A stretch of DNA of 64,000 nucleotides, from positions 70,374,926 through 70,438,925 of the forward strand of contig CM075942.1 in assembly GCA_038030265.1 (NCBI GenBank). Direction: 5' to 3'. A model generated the notes under the pieces. That model did no database searches. It was not told where the DNA came from and saw nothing but the letters and a program-made list of their open reading frames with translations. The position numbers were made by a program, and so were the translations under genes. The first letter of the stretch is position 1. Each line of letters opens with the position of its first letter. The stretch comes from Corythucha ciliata (taxonomy: Eukaryota; Arthropoda; Insecta; Hemiptera; Tingidae). This document shows, piece after piece, positions 37,901 through 49,700 of the stretch.

Positions 37901-40900
37901 CATCATTTTTTCATTTTTTATTTTACTAGTATGATCCTTCGAAAAAATAAATGATACGGAACGCTGATCAGTTATGAGTTGAAACTGTCGACCCATTAAA
38001 TAGTGGCGCCATTTCCGTACCGCCTCAATTATAGCACACGCTTCCTTTTCGATTGCCGCATGCCGTTGTTCAGTTTTTGTCAACATTCTAGAGTAAAATG
38101 CGACTGGGAGACCATGCTGAGATAAGGTTGCAGCAAGGGCGAAAGATGAAGCGTCCGTTTCGACGGTGAATGGGGAATCGGGGTCTACTGCAGTAATTGC
38201 TGCGTCAGTGATGACTTCTTGGTATTTTCAAATGCCTGAAGTGATTCTTGATCGAGGGGAAATTTGCATACGACTAGAGGACGAACTTTTTCTGAAAATT
38301 TAGGTATGAATTTAGAGTAATGTGAGAACAGACCCATAACTCTTTTCAAGGATGACGCGTTAGTCGGTGGTTTCAAGTGACGTAGAGGGTCTAGACGGTC
38401 TGGGTCGGGTTTAATGGTTTTGTTTTTAATTATGTAGCCGAGGAGGTTGATTTCTGGCCGGGCGAAGGAACTTTTTTCCGTGTTTATTGTTAAATTGTAC
38501 TTCTTGACAACCTCCATGAATTTTTTGAGATTTTTGTCATGGTCGTTTTTGTCTGAGCCGCAAATTGTGACATCGTCTAGGTATGCAAACGTCGCTGTCA
38601 AGTTTTCCTTGCGGATTATTTCATCTACGACCCTTTGAAAGGCTGCCACGCCATTGGTGACCCCAAAAGGAATTCGCCGGAACTGGAACAGCTGTCCGTC
38701 CGCCTCGAAAGCAGTGTATATCCTGTCAGCATAATTAATGGGTATTTGATGATATGCACTTCGTAGATCAACAGTGCTGAAAATGTTGAATTGTGCTACC
38801 TTGTTTACTACGTCCTCAATGTTTGGTAGAGGGTACGCGTCTAACGTAGTGTACCTGTTTACTGTGAGGGAATAATCAATCACCATACGCCGTTTGTGAT
38901 TTTCGTTTGATGTCACAAGCACTTGAGCCCGCCATGGAGACTTACTGGGCTCTATCACACCCTCTTGAAGAAGACGCTTGATTTCCTCTTTGATGAAAGA
39001 ATTATCGGATGGATTATGCCTTCTTGATTTGACGCTAATTGGTCTTCAGTCTGGAGTCAAATGTGAAAAGAGAGAAGCTGGGGGTACTTTCGCTTCTGCT
39101 AATGCACATATATTTAAAGGAGCATTAGGGCCTCCAAATGACAATTTTAGACTCTCGTGTTGTTGTAAGAGATCATGGCCTAAGAGCACATCGCAGCATA
39201 GATCCCTGAGTACGTAAAGTTTGACTGTAGTGTGTTTATGGCCAGGCAATTTTAAAGTAACAAAGCACTGACCATTGACTGACGAATGAAATGACGTTGA
39301 AGCCATTGTAATTTGTTCCCGACAACGTTGAATTTTCAAATTTAAAGTTCGCGTTAGTGCTTCACTAATGAAACTTATAGAACTACCAGTATCGATCAAG
39401 GCGGATGCTTTGAAGCCGTTTAACAGTACAGTGATGGTAGCCTTTTTTAGACTTGAGGGAGTATAGGAGCTTGCAACAACCACAGATACTTGTTTAACGT
39501 GACCCTTACGATTAAAAGTTGGATTCGATCGACATACCTTAGAGAAATACCCCAATTTATTACAGTTTCCGCATGTGGCGTCCTTGGCTGGACATTGATC
39601 TCTTCTATGATACTGTCGCCCACAAAAAAAGCATGATTTAAAATCGCTAGATTTTTTCGAAGAAACAGAAGCATTCAAATGGTCATTTTCGGGAATTTCC
39701 TGACCAGAATCGAGGTTTGGAACGGACGTGGCGTTCACAGAATAAGAATTACTGTAACCTAACGAGTGTTGTTGAGCTAGTTCTAAGGCTCGCGCCTGAT
39801 CAATTGCTTCGGCCAAATTTAGGGAAGACGATTCGAGTAATCTTAATCTTATTTGACTGGAACTTAGTCCTCTAATAAAAGCGTCCCTGATAAAGTCGGT
39901 CCAGTTTTGTTCTGCCGTCACAGCTTTAAATTTACATCGATTGGCCAAAATATTTAAAGCTTCCACGTACCTTTCAATATTTTCTCCGGGCTGCTGCTGT
40001 CTCGTCTGGAGCTCATGCCGAGCAAATATTTCGTTTATCGGTTTGACGTAAAGATTTTTAAGAACCGTTATTGCGTCTGTGTACGTTCCACATCCGTGTA
40101 TATATTGATAAACAGTTGGAGAGACCAAGTTGTGTAAAATTCTCAACTTTTGTTCATCCGAGGATTGAATAGACGCGACAAGATTAAGGAAAGTCCGGTG
40201 CCAGTGTTCCCATTCGACTGCTGCCGTTGGCGAAGTAGGGTCGAGATTTAATTTTTCAGGCTGGAGAAGTCGTTCCATGCTGGCTGGTGCTGGTGTTCAT
40301 TAAATTTTGTCAATTAAATTGAAATGATAAAACCTTTTGTAGAATAAGGCTTTAATTGACAAAATAAACCGTGTGAGAAACGAACTGAACTTTTAAAACA
40401 ATTGTAAACAAAAAGTCATATAGTAGGGGAGCCCACGATGCTAAATGGGGATTTACTCGAGCGTCGTAGAGACCTATTGGGTTGCAAAACTTAGATGATA
40501 AAAAGATAAAATTGTTATATGATGCACACCTTTTCATCGGTGGGGGGAGCGGCTATAGACTTTCAAAAATGTAAAAAAAAACTGTTGTATGGACATTCTC
40601 GAGCGCGTCAGATATTTACAGCATCAATTGTCTCCGTATTTTTAATGAAGTATGCATGTTAATCTGACAGTTTGCATGGTGGGGGTGGTCGTACGTAAGG
40701 ATTGAAAATGAAAAAAAATTAATCGAGCGCGTCAGATTTTCTAAGGAAATGTTAAGTGAACCTAAAATAAGCTCTCATTCAATAATCTGACGATTTGGAG
40801 GTGACGCAAACTCGTGGCCCTTATCAAAATGTGCAAAAAAAATCGTCATTTTGAAATACTCGAGCGCGTCAGATTAAGATATATTTGCTTCATACTGACG

Positions 40901-43735
40901 TTCTAAACGTGCTCTCTAGTAATCTGACGATTATCTGGAGGGATTCGCCTAATCTGACACTTTTTAAAAAAATTTGCCCTATATTTGGTGCCTAAGTCCT
41001 AGTTTTCTGCACCATTTTCGAAAGAGTAAGTTGAGGTTAACTGAAATTGTGATGTAAAGGACCTTTTTCTACAATAGTTGAATAATGATAACATTATTCA
41101 ACTGATATGAGAGAGAAAAGCGCAATTTTTTTAAAAACTTAATTATTCAACACATATGGCAACCTATTCAGTAAAATTTAGCGCCGGCGCTATCCACCCG
41201 TCTTCCCGAATTGGAACATATGTTTCACACAAGACGGGTGGGCGCTAAGTTTCACTGAATTGGCCCCAAGAGTTGAATAGTGACTAAACTTTATCGACGA
41301 TTTTTTTCTATTTCGGCTTATGGAAATCGTCAGATTAGATATTTTTCGTTATCCTTGAATTATTCCCTTCAAAATAAAAAAAAAAGTAGCCACGCTCGAG
41401 AATGTCAAGATGACGTTTTTTTTTTTACAAGTTTGTAGACCTCCTCCGTTTTTGCGTCACTCTTAAATTATCAGATTAGTGGAATATAGACTTTTTAGCA
41501 TGTAATTAATTCCCACTTCCTTAATCTGACGCGCTCGAGAATGTCTGATAATCAATTTTTTTTTACTAATCTGACGTTTTATCCTTGACGGGCGGCCACA
41601 TTTATGGGGCTCATATTTGGTGGAGATACTCAACTAGGTACAAGATATCCGCAGTATGTTAATCTGACGCGCTTGAGTGAATCCCGAAATCCCCTCTTGG
41701 GCTCCCCTACTAATAAGGTTGGAGGGTATTTAAATAACATAAAGTGGAATTGATAATTATAACACGCTCAAAACGCTTTTTACGGTACGATTGACGAATT
41801 CCGTACCCCCGTCGCTCATGAATGTTTTCACGGTTGTGAAGGCTTCACTTCATGTCTTCGGCGGCGTCTCTACTAAGCAGGCTTCACCTCAACATTATTT
41901 TATAGTTTGTCTCCATCATAATTAAATAAAGAAGGGATAAACTGACGGAGGGGAAAAAACAGTATATAAAGAGATGTTTTTTCCCTTTTCAAACAGTCTC
42001 GAGTCAGTCTTCAAACTGAACTATTGGAGTAAATTCGTCTTAATCTTTAAGGTAGTCTACCGCTTCCGCCAGAGTGGAGACCCGAGGGCCAGTACCGAGA
42101 ACGTACCACCCCTCGACTCCGCTTCACCGGGGTGTAGAAAGTTTAAAGAGAAACTGCTTATTCCTGTGAGAGTGAAGACCCGAGGGCCAGCACCGAACAC
42201 GTGTCACCCCCCGACTTCACTCCGCAAGAAAGTGCACGTTCAACCTCTGATTGAGCAGAGACCCGAGGGCCAGTACCGAACACGTACCACCCCTCGACTA
42301 TACCATTCAGAGGATATCGTTTCGGTGATAGATCACGCGTAAAAAAATTGTTGTTAGGACCTCCTACAACAACGGTGATACCTGCATTTCTAGCTTCGGC
42401 AAGAAAAATGCGAATGCATACAGGCACTTCGGCTTTCTGCTTGATGAAGAATACTCGCCGGAACCGCGAACAGTCGTCTTTGACTACAAGGCAATATGTA
42501 CTTCGAACCACCGACGGATGCCTCTTCCATTGGTCCACACAGGTCGGCTAAGACTGTTTCACCTGGGGATGTTGCTCTCTGTGTCCTCGGCTTGTATGTC
42601 TTCCGGTGTTGTTTGCCATATGGACATCCCTTACAAAATGTCATTGGTGAAGGGCAAACATCTGTCACGCAGTACGATCATCACGTGCTGTTTGTCTTGG
42701 TGAGCGAGACGCTCTCATGCCATTGTTGAAGACTCAAGTTTTTAACGGTCGTGACATGCGCTTCCGAAGAATTCGAAGGTGTGAGCACCTTCAAATTCAA
42801 CTCAAATAATCCATTTTTGAGCTTTCCGACGACAATAGTTTTTCTTGCTTTCATAAAAGCGCATTTAGAACCATTGGCTTTGAAAGTCACTCCTTTCTTA
42901 AGCGTTTGACTAACCGAGAGTAGGTTTTTACCGATGTCTGGTACGAACCATGCGTTATTTATTTCTACTGGGATCCTTTTTTGTCCTATTAGAGCTTCCA
43001 TACGAATCATGCCTTCACCTAGTGCCTTAGTAACAACCAAAAAACAATTTTCTAGGTGAAGCTCATATGGCTCCCGCTAACTCTCCAACAAAGGACGAAC
43101 TTGACAGTTTTGAAGACAAAATTGACTGACTTGAATGACGAAATTAACAGTTCCAAGGACGAAATTGACATTTATAAGAGAAATTGACAGTTCCTAATAG
43201 ACACTTTACAAGGACAGTTTTTATAAGGAAATTGAAGTTTTTATGACGAAATTGAATCTTTAATGACGAAATTTGCGTGAAGTTTGTGAGGAACAGTGAC
43301 CGGCTGTGGGATGCAACCCGCAGAGCTTGGCACGCTCTGGCCAGTTATTATTAGACTTTTTGTCTCTCAAGAGAAGCCATACCATCGCCAACACTCAGCT
43401 TTCGGTCGAATTCATTGTAGTTATTAGCCTTCTCTCACCAACTGACGGATCGTTACACTGCTATAAATAGCTCTTGGGGTGCCCTAGTCTGCAATGGACC
43501 ATTTTGTGTGGTTTTGGTGCTTCGTGAAGCCGCGATTTATTCCAGCACCTGGAAGCTATGGCAATTGAAGAGATGTCGAGTATTTTGTACCGATGGTGCG
43601 CAAAAGGGCGCTATATTTTCTCTGTACTGCGCTCGGTTCTTTAACATATTCATGTTTGAGAATAAATAAAAGCCTCAGCCGACTGATGCCCTCTATATCC
43701 CCCCTATACGCTACGCCACAGGTCTAGCCCTGATC

Positions 43736-43779
<44 letters not shown>

Positions 43780-46700
43780 CCATCACTAGAAATTGAATTA
43801 ACTGTCTTGATTACCGTATTTCCGAACAGTGACCTGGTGAATCCACAGCTGGCCCTTGAATCATTGCTAAATGGGCGTATCACGGGTCTTCCAGCTCATA
43901 TCCAGGCTATTTATGTGCATAATATTCTGAAGGTGTTTTCAAAAATTTTACAAACAGCGGAAGTGGCGCAAGCGATCAATGTAATTATTAAAGTGCTTAG
44001 TCGGCTGGAAAATCGTGTGGTATAATTTTCTTGATTTTTTTTTTCAGACTTGCGAGTTAATTATAGAAAAATTGCCTCAATTCGTCGCTTCTGGTGACCT
44101 AGAGGTACAGGAGAGAGCCTGCTCAGCTCTGGAATTTGTACGAGTCGTAAAATCACGCTACGAAGCCGGCGAGACGACAGTGGCTAGTTCTGTGGAAGCA
44201 CTTTTCTCCGGGGAAATGAATCCGGTGGCTCCTAAGGCTCAACGGAAAGTTCAGATACCAGAAGGGTACGTATTACTTTCCGTCGAAACTGTGCACCAAC
44301 TACCGAATTGAATGAACAATTTTGTCTACAGATTGGACTTGGATGTTTGGATCAATGACGTACCCTCATCATCGTCCTCGTCGGAGGATGAAGAAGAACG
44401 CGAGACCGGTGGTAGAAAAGGCGACATATTTTCAATTGACAAGGAAACTGATAAAACTGCCATTCAAGAGCTAAGTCCCGAAGAATTATCCAAGGTGAAT
44501 ACAAACAAAAATCTTCTAGTTTCGGTAATTTTAATAGATTTGCTCCTAGATGCGACTGGCTCGAAAACAAGAACAAGCGATGAATCCAAACTATCTCAAA
44601 GCCGACTCCAAGAACAACATTGCTAAAGACATTCCTGTTACTCCGATCGATCTCTCTGTTCCTCTGATCATCCCAGGTTTGGATTCAAAAACGATAACTT
44701 GGGTTAATGAACCATTCCAGTTTTTTCCTTCACGGTTCAGGAACCATTTAAACTGAACAAGGTAGAACTGCAGGCAATCTAAGTAGTTAGAATCAGAAAC
44801 CGGTTCCATTTTGCCGCATCTATTCTGAACACTGTAGGAGCTCAGTCGTTTCCTTGGGTTCGTGATATTTAGTTGGGTGGGGAGGGTGTGGTTGGGTTGG
44901 GTGGGGAATTCACTAGAAATCTCTGCTTCTGGAACACAGTGTCTGAAGAAAATAGAAATAATCGAAAATCTGGCCATAAAGGGGGGCCTTGATAGCCCAT
45001 TCCGATACCTGGTCCGCTATTTTGGTCATTCCACCAAAGTTTTGTGGCTTTCTCGAGTGTGAGTTTTGTGTTTGCAAAGATCGCAACATTTATGTACAGC
45101 GGGTAAACAGAATGTGTGCTCATTATTATTAAGGTATAATAAAGGTTATTAGGCCATCTCGAAAATGGCGATTCTGTATCCCCGACAGCCATCAGTTTGG
45201 CAGAGAGGGGCAGGGGCGGGCAGTTGCCCTCCACTAGACGCGAAAGCGAAGGCTTAGTGGGGCAGCTGCCCTCCCCTAGGTATCATAAAAATGTACAAAT
45301 CCTTAAGGGTGTCCACAGTTTGTTAAGTTGACGCTCAAAAAAAAAAAATAAAAAAAAAAAAAAAACAAGAAAAAAAAAATTCTGGAATTTTACTAAAAAA
45401 AAAAAAAACAATTTCGCGGATTTTTCATATCAAATAAACCATTTCCGAAGGTCTGAAAATGGAGGTCATAAGGCTGAAAACCCAATGACTCGGATTACGC
45501 TTCTCCGAAATCTAAAATCGCCAGATTAGTGATACAATTAGCAGTTTTATGCACGGGCGTAAGTACGGGAGGGATATGGGGGAGAGATACCCCCCCCCCC
45601 CCAGAGCCACAAGTATACGAACGAAGGAGCACTAGTACCATAACGAAGAGCCCCATATAATCTCCATCATGAGCGTTTCACGTTGAAGTTACGTTTAGCA
45701 GATTTTCTGTACATGAAGCAGCCCGAAAAGGTCCGAGTACGTCCAGCTTTTTCCTTGGACTTCGGACCCAACGCAGTAGTGAACCGTGGTACAGGGTGGG
45801 GGGGGGGGGGGGTTCGCCCTGGACCCTCAATCAGGTAAAAATCCGTAATATTCGTGGCTATAGCTGCTAAAAAGCGCTGATTCGTGGTCTCGCGATGCAA
45901 CTTCCAGACTAAAACTAAGAAAAAAATCGCTGATTCGCGGTACATGGAGGCCATTCTACTAATAAATTGTGGAAATCAACGCAAAGGTGTTGGGCACACC
46001 CCGCGGTTAAAGTTGAGAAAACACGCTATAATAATGACAAATTAAAGATTCTTTCAGGTTAAAAATGGCAAATTCACAACTGAAATGGCGTAAAATCGCC
46101 CATTCGCGTATGAAAAATTGAATAGGATGCTGAATGGCCGCAAAATTAGCACAAAACGCTATTTCACAGCTGAAATTAGGAAAAATCGCTAATTTGCAAT
46201 TTGCAGATATAAAGTTATGGAAAAACGTTAATTCGCGTTTACAAAATGAACAAAATCACTAATTCGCGGCAAAAATTGAAAAAATCACTAATTAGCGCAG
46301 CTAAAATTAAGAAAAATGTTAATTTTCAGTTCTAGTTGGGGAAAAGTGCTAATTCTCAGTTAACAATGGAAAAAAATTGCTAACTTGCAGCTTAAATTGA
46401 GACAAACGCCAATTCTTGGCAAAAATTGACAAAACTCGGTAGGTAATGCACAGGTTGGAAACGCTACCACGCTGCTAAAATTTAGAAAAAGCGAAAATTC
46501 GCAGCTAAAATTGAGAAACATCACTAATTCTCGAATTAAGTGTCGTGATTATAATTTAAAAATGATGACTTTTTACATAAATGGATGGATAGATGTGAAT
46601 TTTTTGGTTAAAAAAAAAAGTCACTTTTATAATTCAAATTCGCACCTTCTGAAGGAATTTTTGTGACTAAAATTCTGAAAAATGGCAAATTCATGCATGG

Positions 46701-49700
46701 CTATAGTACAATGTTAAAAATACGCTAATTCACGACTAGAACTGAAAAGAAGCAATAATCTATACCTATAAAAGTTACTTAGATTTGCTAACGCGGTGCT
46801 AAAACGTGAAAAACCGCTAATTTGCGAGTAATATTTTGAAAATAAAATAATCAGCCTGGTCAAAATTAAGAGAAAGGTTAATTTTAAGCCTAAAAATTGA
46901 GAAAATTGCTAATTTGCAGCTAAAAATGGGGAAAAAACCTCCAATTTACAGCTAAAATTGCGCCAAACTCCAATTTGTGACGAGATTTCAGTCTGATCCC
47001 CCCCCCCTCTTAGGACAAATTCCTACCTAGGCCACTGGTTTTATGCAAAAATCAAAATTGCACTGCCTACTTGCCTACTAATATTTCACCAGCGCCCCCC
47101 CCCCCTCCCTGTCAAGTTGCCTTCAGGAGCCGCGATTTGGCGTTATCTCTATTTTCACCGCGAATGTATTTTCCACACCTAGCGCTTGTTCTCAATTTCA
47201 TTGGTGAATTAGCGATTTGTCTCCATTTTAGCCGCGAATTACCAATTTTTCTCAATTTTTGCCGTGAATTGTTTGTTTTTTCAGTATTTTAGCCACTAAA
47301 GAGCGATTTTCCCCAATTTCACCCGTGAATTAACGCTTTTTCTCTGTTCGAGCCACGAACTTGTCTTCAGATGATGAGAATGAGGAAGTAACATAAAAAA
47401 AAAAAAAATCGCTGGAAACATTTTTTTTCGAAAGAAAATGACTAAATATGACCAGGAATTGAATATTAGTGCGTGAATGATTGATTTTGATTTATAGCGA
47501 GATTATAACACTTGCCAATTTTTTTTGTTACCTTAAACGGCCGGTCTGTGACTCGTGACGTAGTTAAGGGGTTGTGACCCCTCCCAACACCCCGCATCAT
47601 GACTGTTATCATGTCTTGCCCCTTCTTGTCCTTCCCATTCTCTTAAGTCTTGTTGTTTGATTTGGGGGAAGCTATTGTGAAGGTCATGCGAATGCTGTTA
47701 TTACGTCATCAGTCTATCTAGCATATTTCAAATGGGTCCCGCAATCCAATAGTTTTAAAAATTACATAAAAAAATATAGGGCTTGATTTTATTTGAACGG
47801 ATCGTGTTTTCATGAGTTTTGGGAACCAAGCTGCCACGACGGCATGATTTTGGAAAATGTGTTACTTCCTCATTGGCGTTTTTGTAATTTTAGGCTCGAA
47901 TTAGTGATGTATTGCAAACCCATTGGTGAATTGTTGACTTTCACAATTTTAGCCGTGAATGAGCGTGTTTCGTAATTTTAACCACGAAAAACTGTTTTTT
48001 CTACACTTTACCCCCGATTTTAGCGCTTTTAGCCGCGAAGTAACGATTAACCACGAATTAGCTAAGTCTTTTTTTTTTAAATTTTAACCGTGAATTAGCC
48101 ATGTATCTCAATTGTTCAGCCCCAAATTAGCGCCATCCTCAATTTTGGTCCGGAATTCGTATCGAGACAATTTCGTAATTTTGGCTTTTTCAATGCACAA
48201 TTTCGCTGTCGATTTTTCATAATCAAAAGTTTCAACGAACATTTCGTCAATACGATCATAACATTAAAACTAAGTGCTGTGAAAGACGCAGGATCAATGC
48301 TGCAAAGCACACCAGGTTGAAGTACAGAAGTAGCACTGCGTGTTGTAAGGATGATTAGGTAACGAGTTAGTAGACCCATCAAACCGGAACACCCGTGGTT
48401 AACGATAAAGGGGGGGGGGCTACCTTTGCAACAAATTAAATGTTTATTTATTTCAGGAATCTTGAACGAATTTTAATAACTAGTTACCTACTTATTATTG
48501 TCAGAACATGACATTTTTTGTATAGTAAGCTCAAGTTTCCTGGTTGTAATAAGGCCCCGTTAAAAACTGTCTGTCAACCCATTGACGTGCGACTGTGGAA
48601 GTTTCAGCCTGTGGAAGTGTGGAGCCTGTGAAACCTATGAAAATGCTTTATTTTTCTAGGGAATAAATTGGTTTGGTTGCATAGACTCCACAGGCGCTTG
48701 GCACATGCAGAACTTATGAACGTGGTCTAATACATATTTTTTTAAGTTACTGCAGCACATTTCTCTAAAATTGAAATTAAAAATAGTAATTATACAGGGT
48801 GGAAGGGGATAAGTGTGACAACAAAATTTGGTGAAAATAGACATCATTTGCGACCAAAAACACTACCTATACCATGGTCCGAAAATCAAAACCCTTCGAG
48901 ATATGATTTTTCAAACGCTTTTTCATGGCTTACTTACATCAATTTTTTCAACTAACTGCGAGAAAATCGCTTTCAATTTGCACATTTGCAACTTTTTGAT
49001 GATGGATTCGGGAATGGCACACTATTTTCTGTCAGGATTAGCAATTTGCGGTGGATATGAACTATTTTATGTGGCCTCAAATGCGGCTCTAAGTCGTGCA
49101 AATCGGGGATTTTTTTTTTTTAAAGTCAGTCCCCGTTTGTCTAAAAACAAATCACAAAACTTGTTCAAATTTTTCAGGTCAAAACAAGCGATTTTGAAGA
49201 GAATAATCATTATTTTAAGTTATAAGGGCCTAAATAACAGAAATGTACCTTAGTTTTCTTTATGATCTGTCAACGTTTTATTTTTCAAAATAAAACCCAC
49301 CAATCACCCATGAAAAAACGTCCCAAAGCATCAAACAATAATTTATTTTCATAATTAATTGATTTTCCAAAAAATGTAAAAAAGTACGAATCTTGGTTTG
49401 CCGCCCCCATATAAGCCATTTGCCTTTGACTCATCAATGAAAAGAAGTGCCCCACCTCCCAGGTGTTCGTTTGGAAGCGACAAGTCGCACTAGACTAAGA
49501 AAAGAGATATATGCATTTTAAAACGTTTGGAAAATCATATCTCAGAAACAATTGAGTATCGGGCTATGATGTATTTGGCATTTTCGATTGCAAATAAGGT
49601 CTACTTTCATCCACAAAGTCCGTGCTTGATTCGGAACATCCTGCATAAAAATGGTCAAGGGCCGAGACGAGTTTACAGTAGGTCTATTCGTTTGTCGTCC

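Larger units (their letters stand above)
36374..41764 (-). mobile_element. gypsy-type LTR retrotransposon with both LTRs interrupted
   Basis: Perfect 5-bp duplication CGCTC (36369-36373 and 41765-41769). The LTRs are about 150 bp once nested elements are removed: left 36374-36667 carrying a 141-bp MITE, right 40320-41764 carrying a 1.29-kb TIR element. They differ at about two positions, so the copy is recent. Coding is on the minus strand from 40278 to 36710. It sits in copia integrase, and removal restores the copia frame. Confidence 0.92.
29345..43085 (-). mobile_element. Ty1/copia element in four pieces, split by later insertions
   Basis: Read on the minus strand, the pieces in order are 43085-42372 (gag-pre-integrase, HEXXC-like start and integrase N part), 41834-41765, 36373-35269 (integrase end, linker, RT start) and 29510-about 29345 (RT, FDVKTAFL region). 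A solo LTR, a gypsy element and a BEL/Pao element separate them, and each removal rejoins the copia reading frame. The 3' RT half, RNase H and LTRs are missing. Several small frameshifts are present (about 36010 and 35690). Confidence 0.85.
23508..43721. mobile_element. hAT-type element expanded to 20 kb by nested insertions
   Basis: The termini are CAGGGGCGTAGCG at 23508 and CGCTACGCCACAG ending at 43721. Perfect 8-bp duplications GTCTAGCC flank it (23500-23507 and 43722-43729). Its own sequence is about 23508-24656 and 43086-43721, roughly 1.8 kb, with a 21-bp minisatellite on both sides of the break. Everything between is later insertion. It occupies nearly all of AP3D1 intron 11 without touching the splice sites. 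Confidence 0.88.

Noticed and set aside
44020..44047. A 28-nt ultra-short intron in AP3D1 between exons 12 and 13
   Set aside because: An earlier donor at 43981 gives a 67-nt intron of normal size, keeps phase 0 and improves the protein match (QAIN then TCELIIEKLPQFV).
44873..44908. Telomere-like or quadruplex G-rich run
   Set aside because: Short and irregular (TTGGGTGGGG mixed units); nothing around it supports a function.
48828..49253. A 141-codon plus-strand frame in AP3D1 intron 15
   Set aside because: Lies across a TIR element; composition is non-coding and no domain is recognisable.
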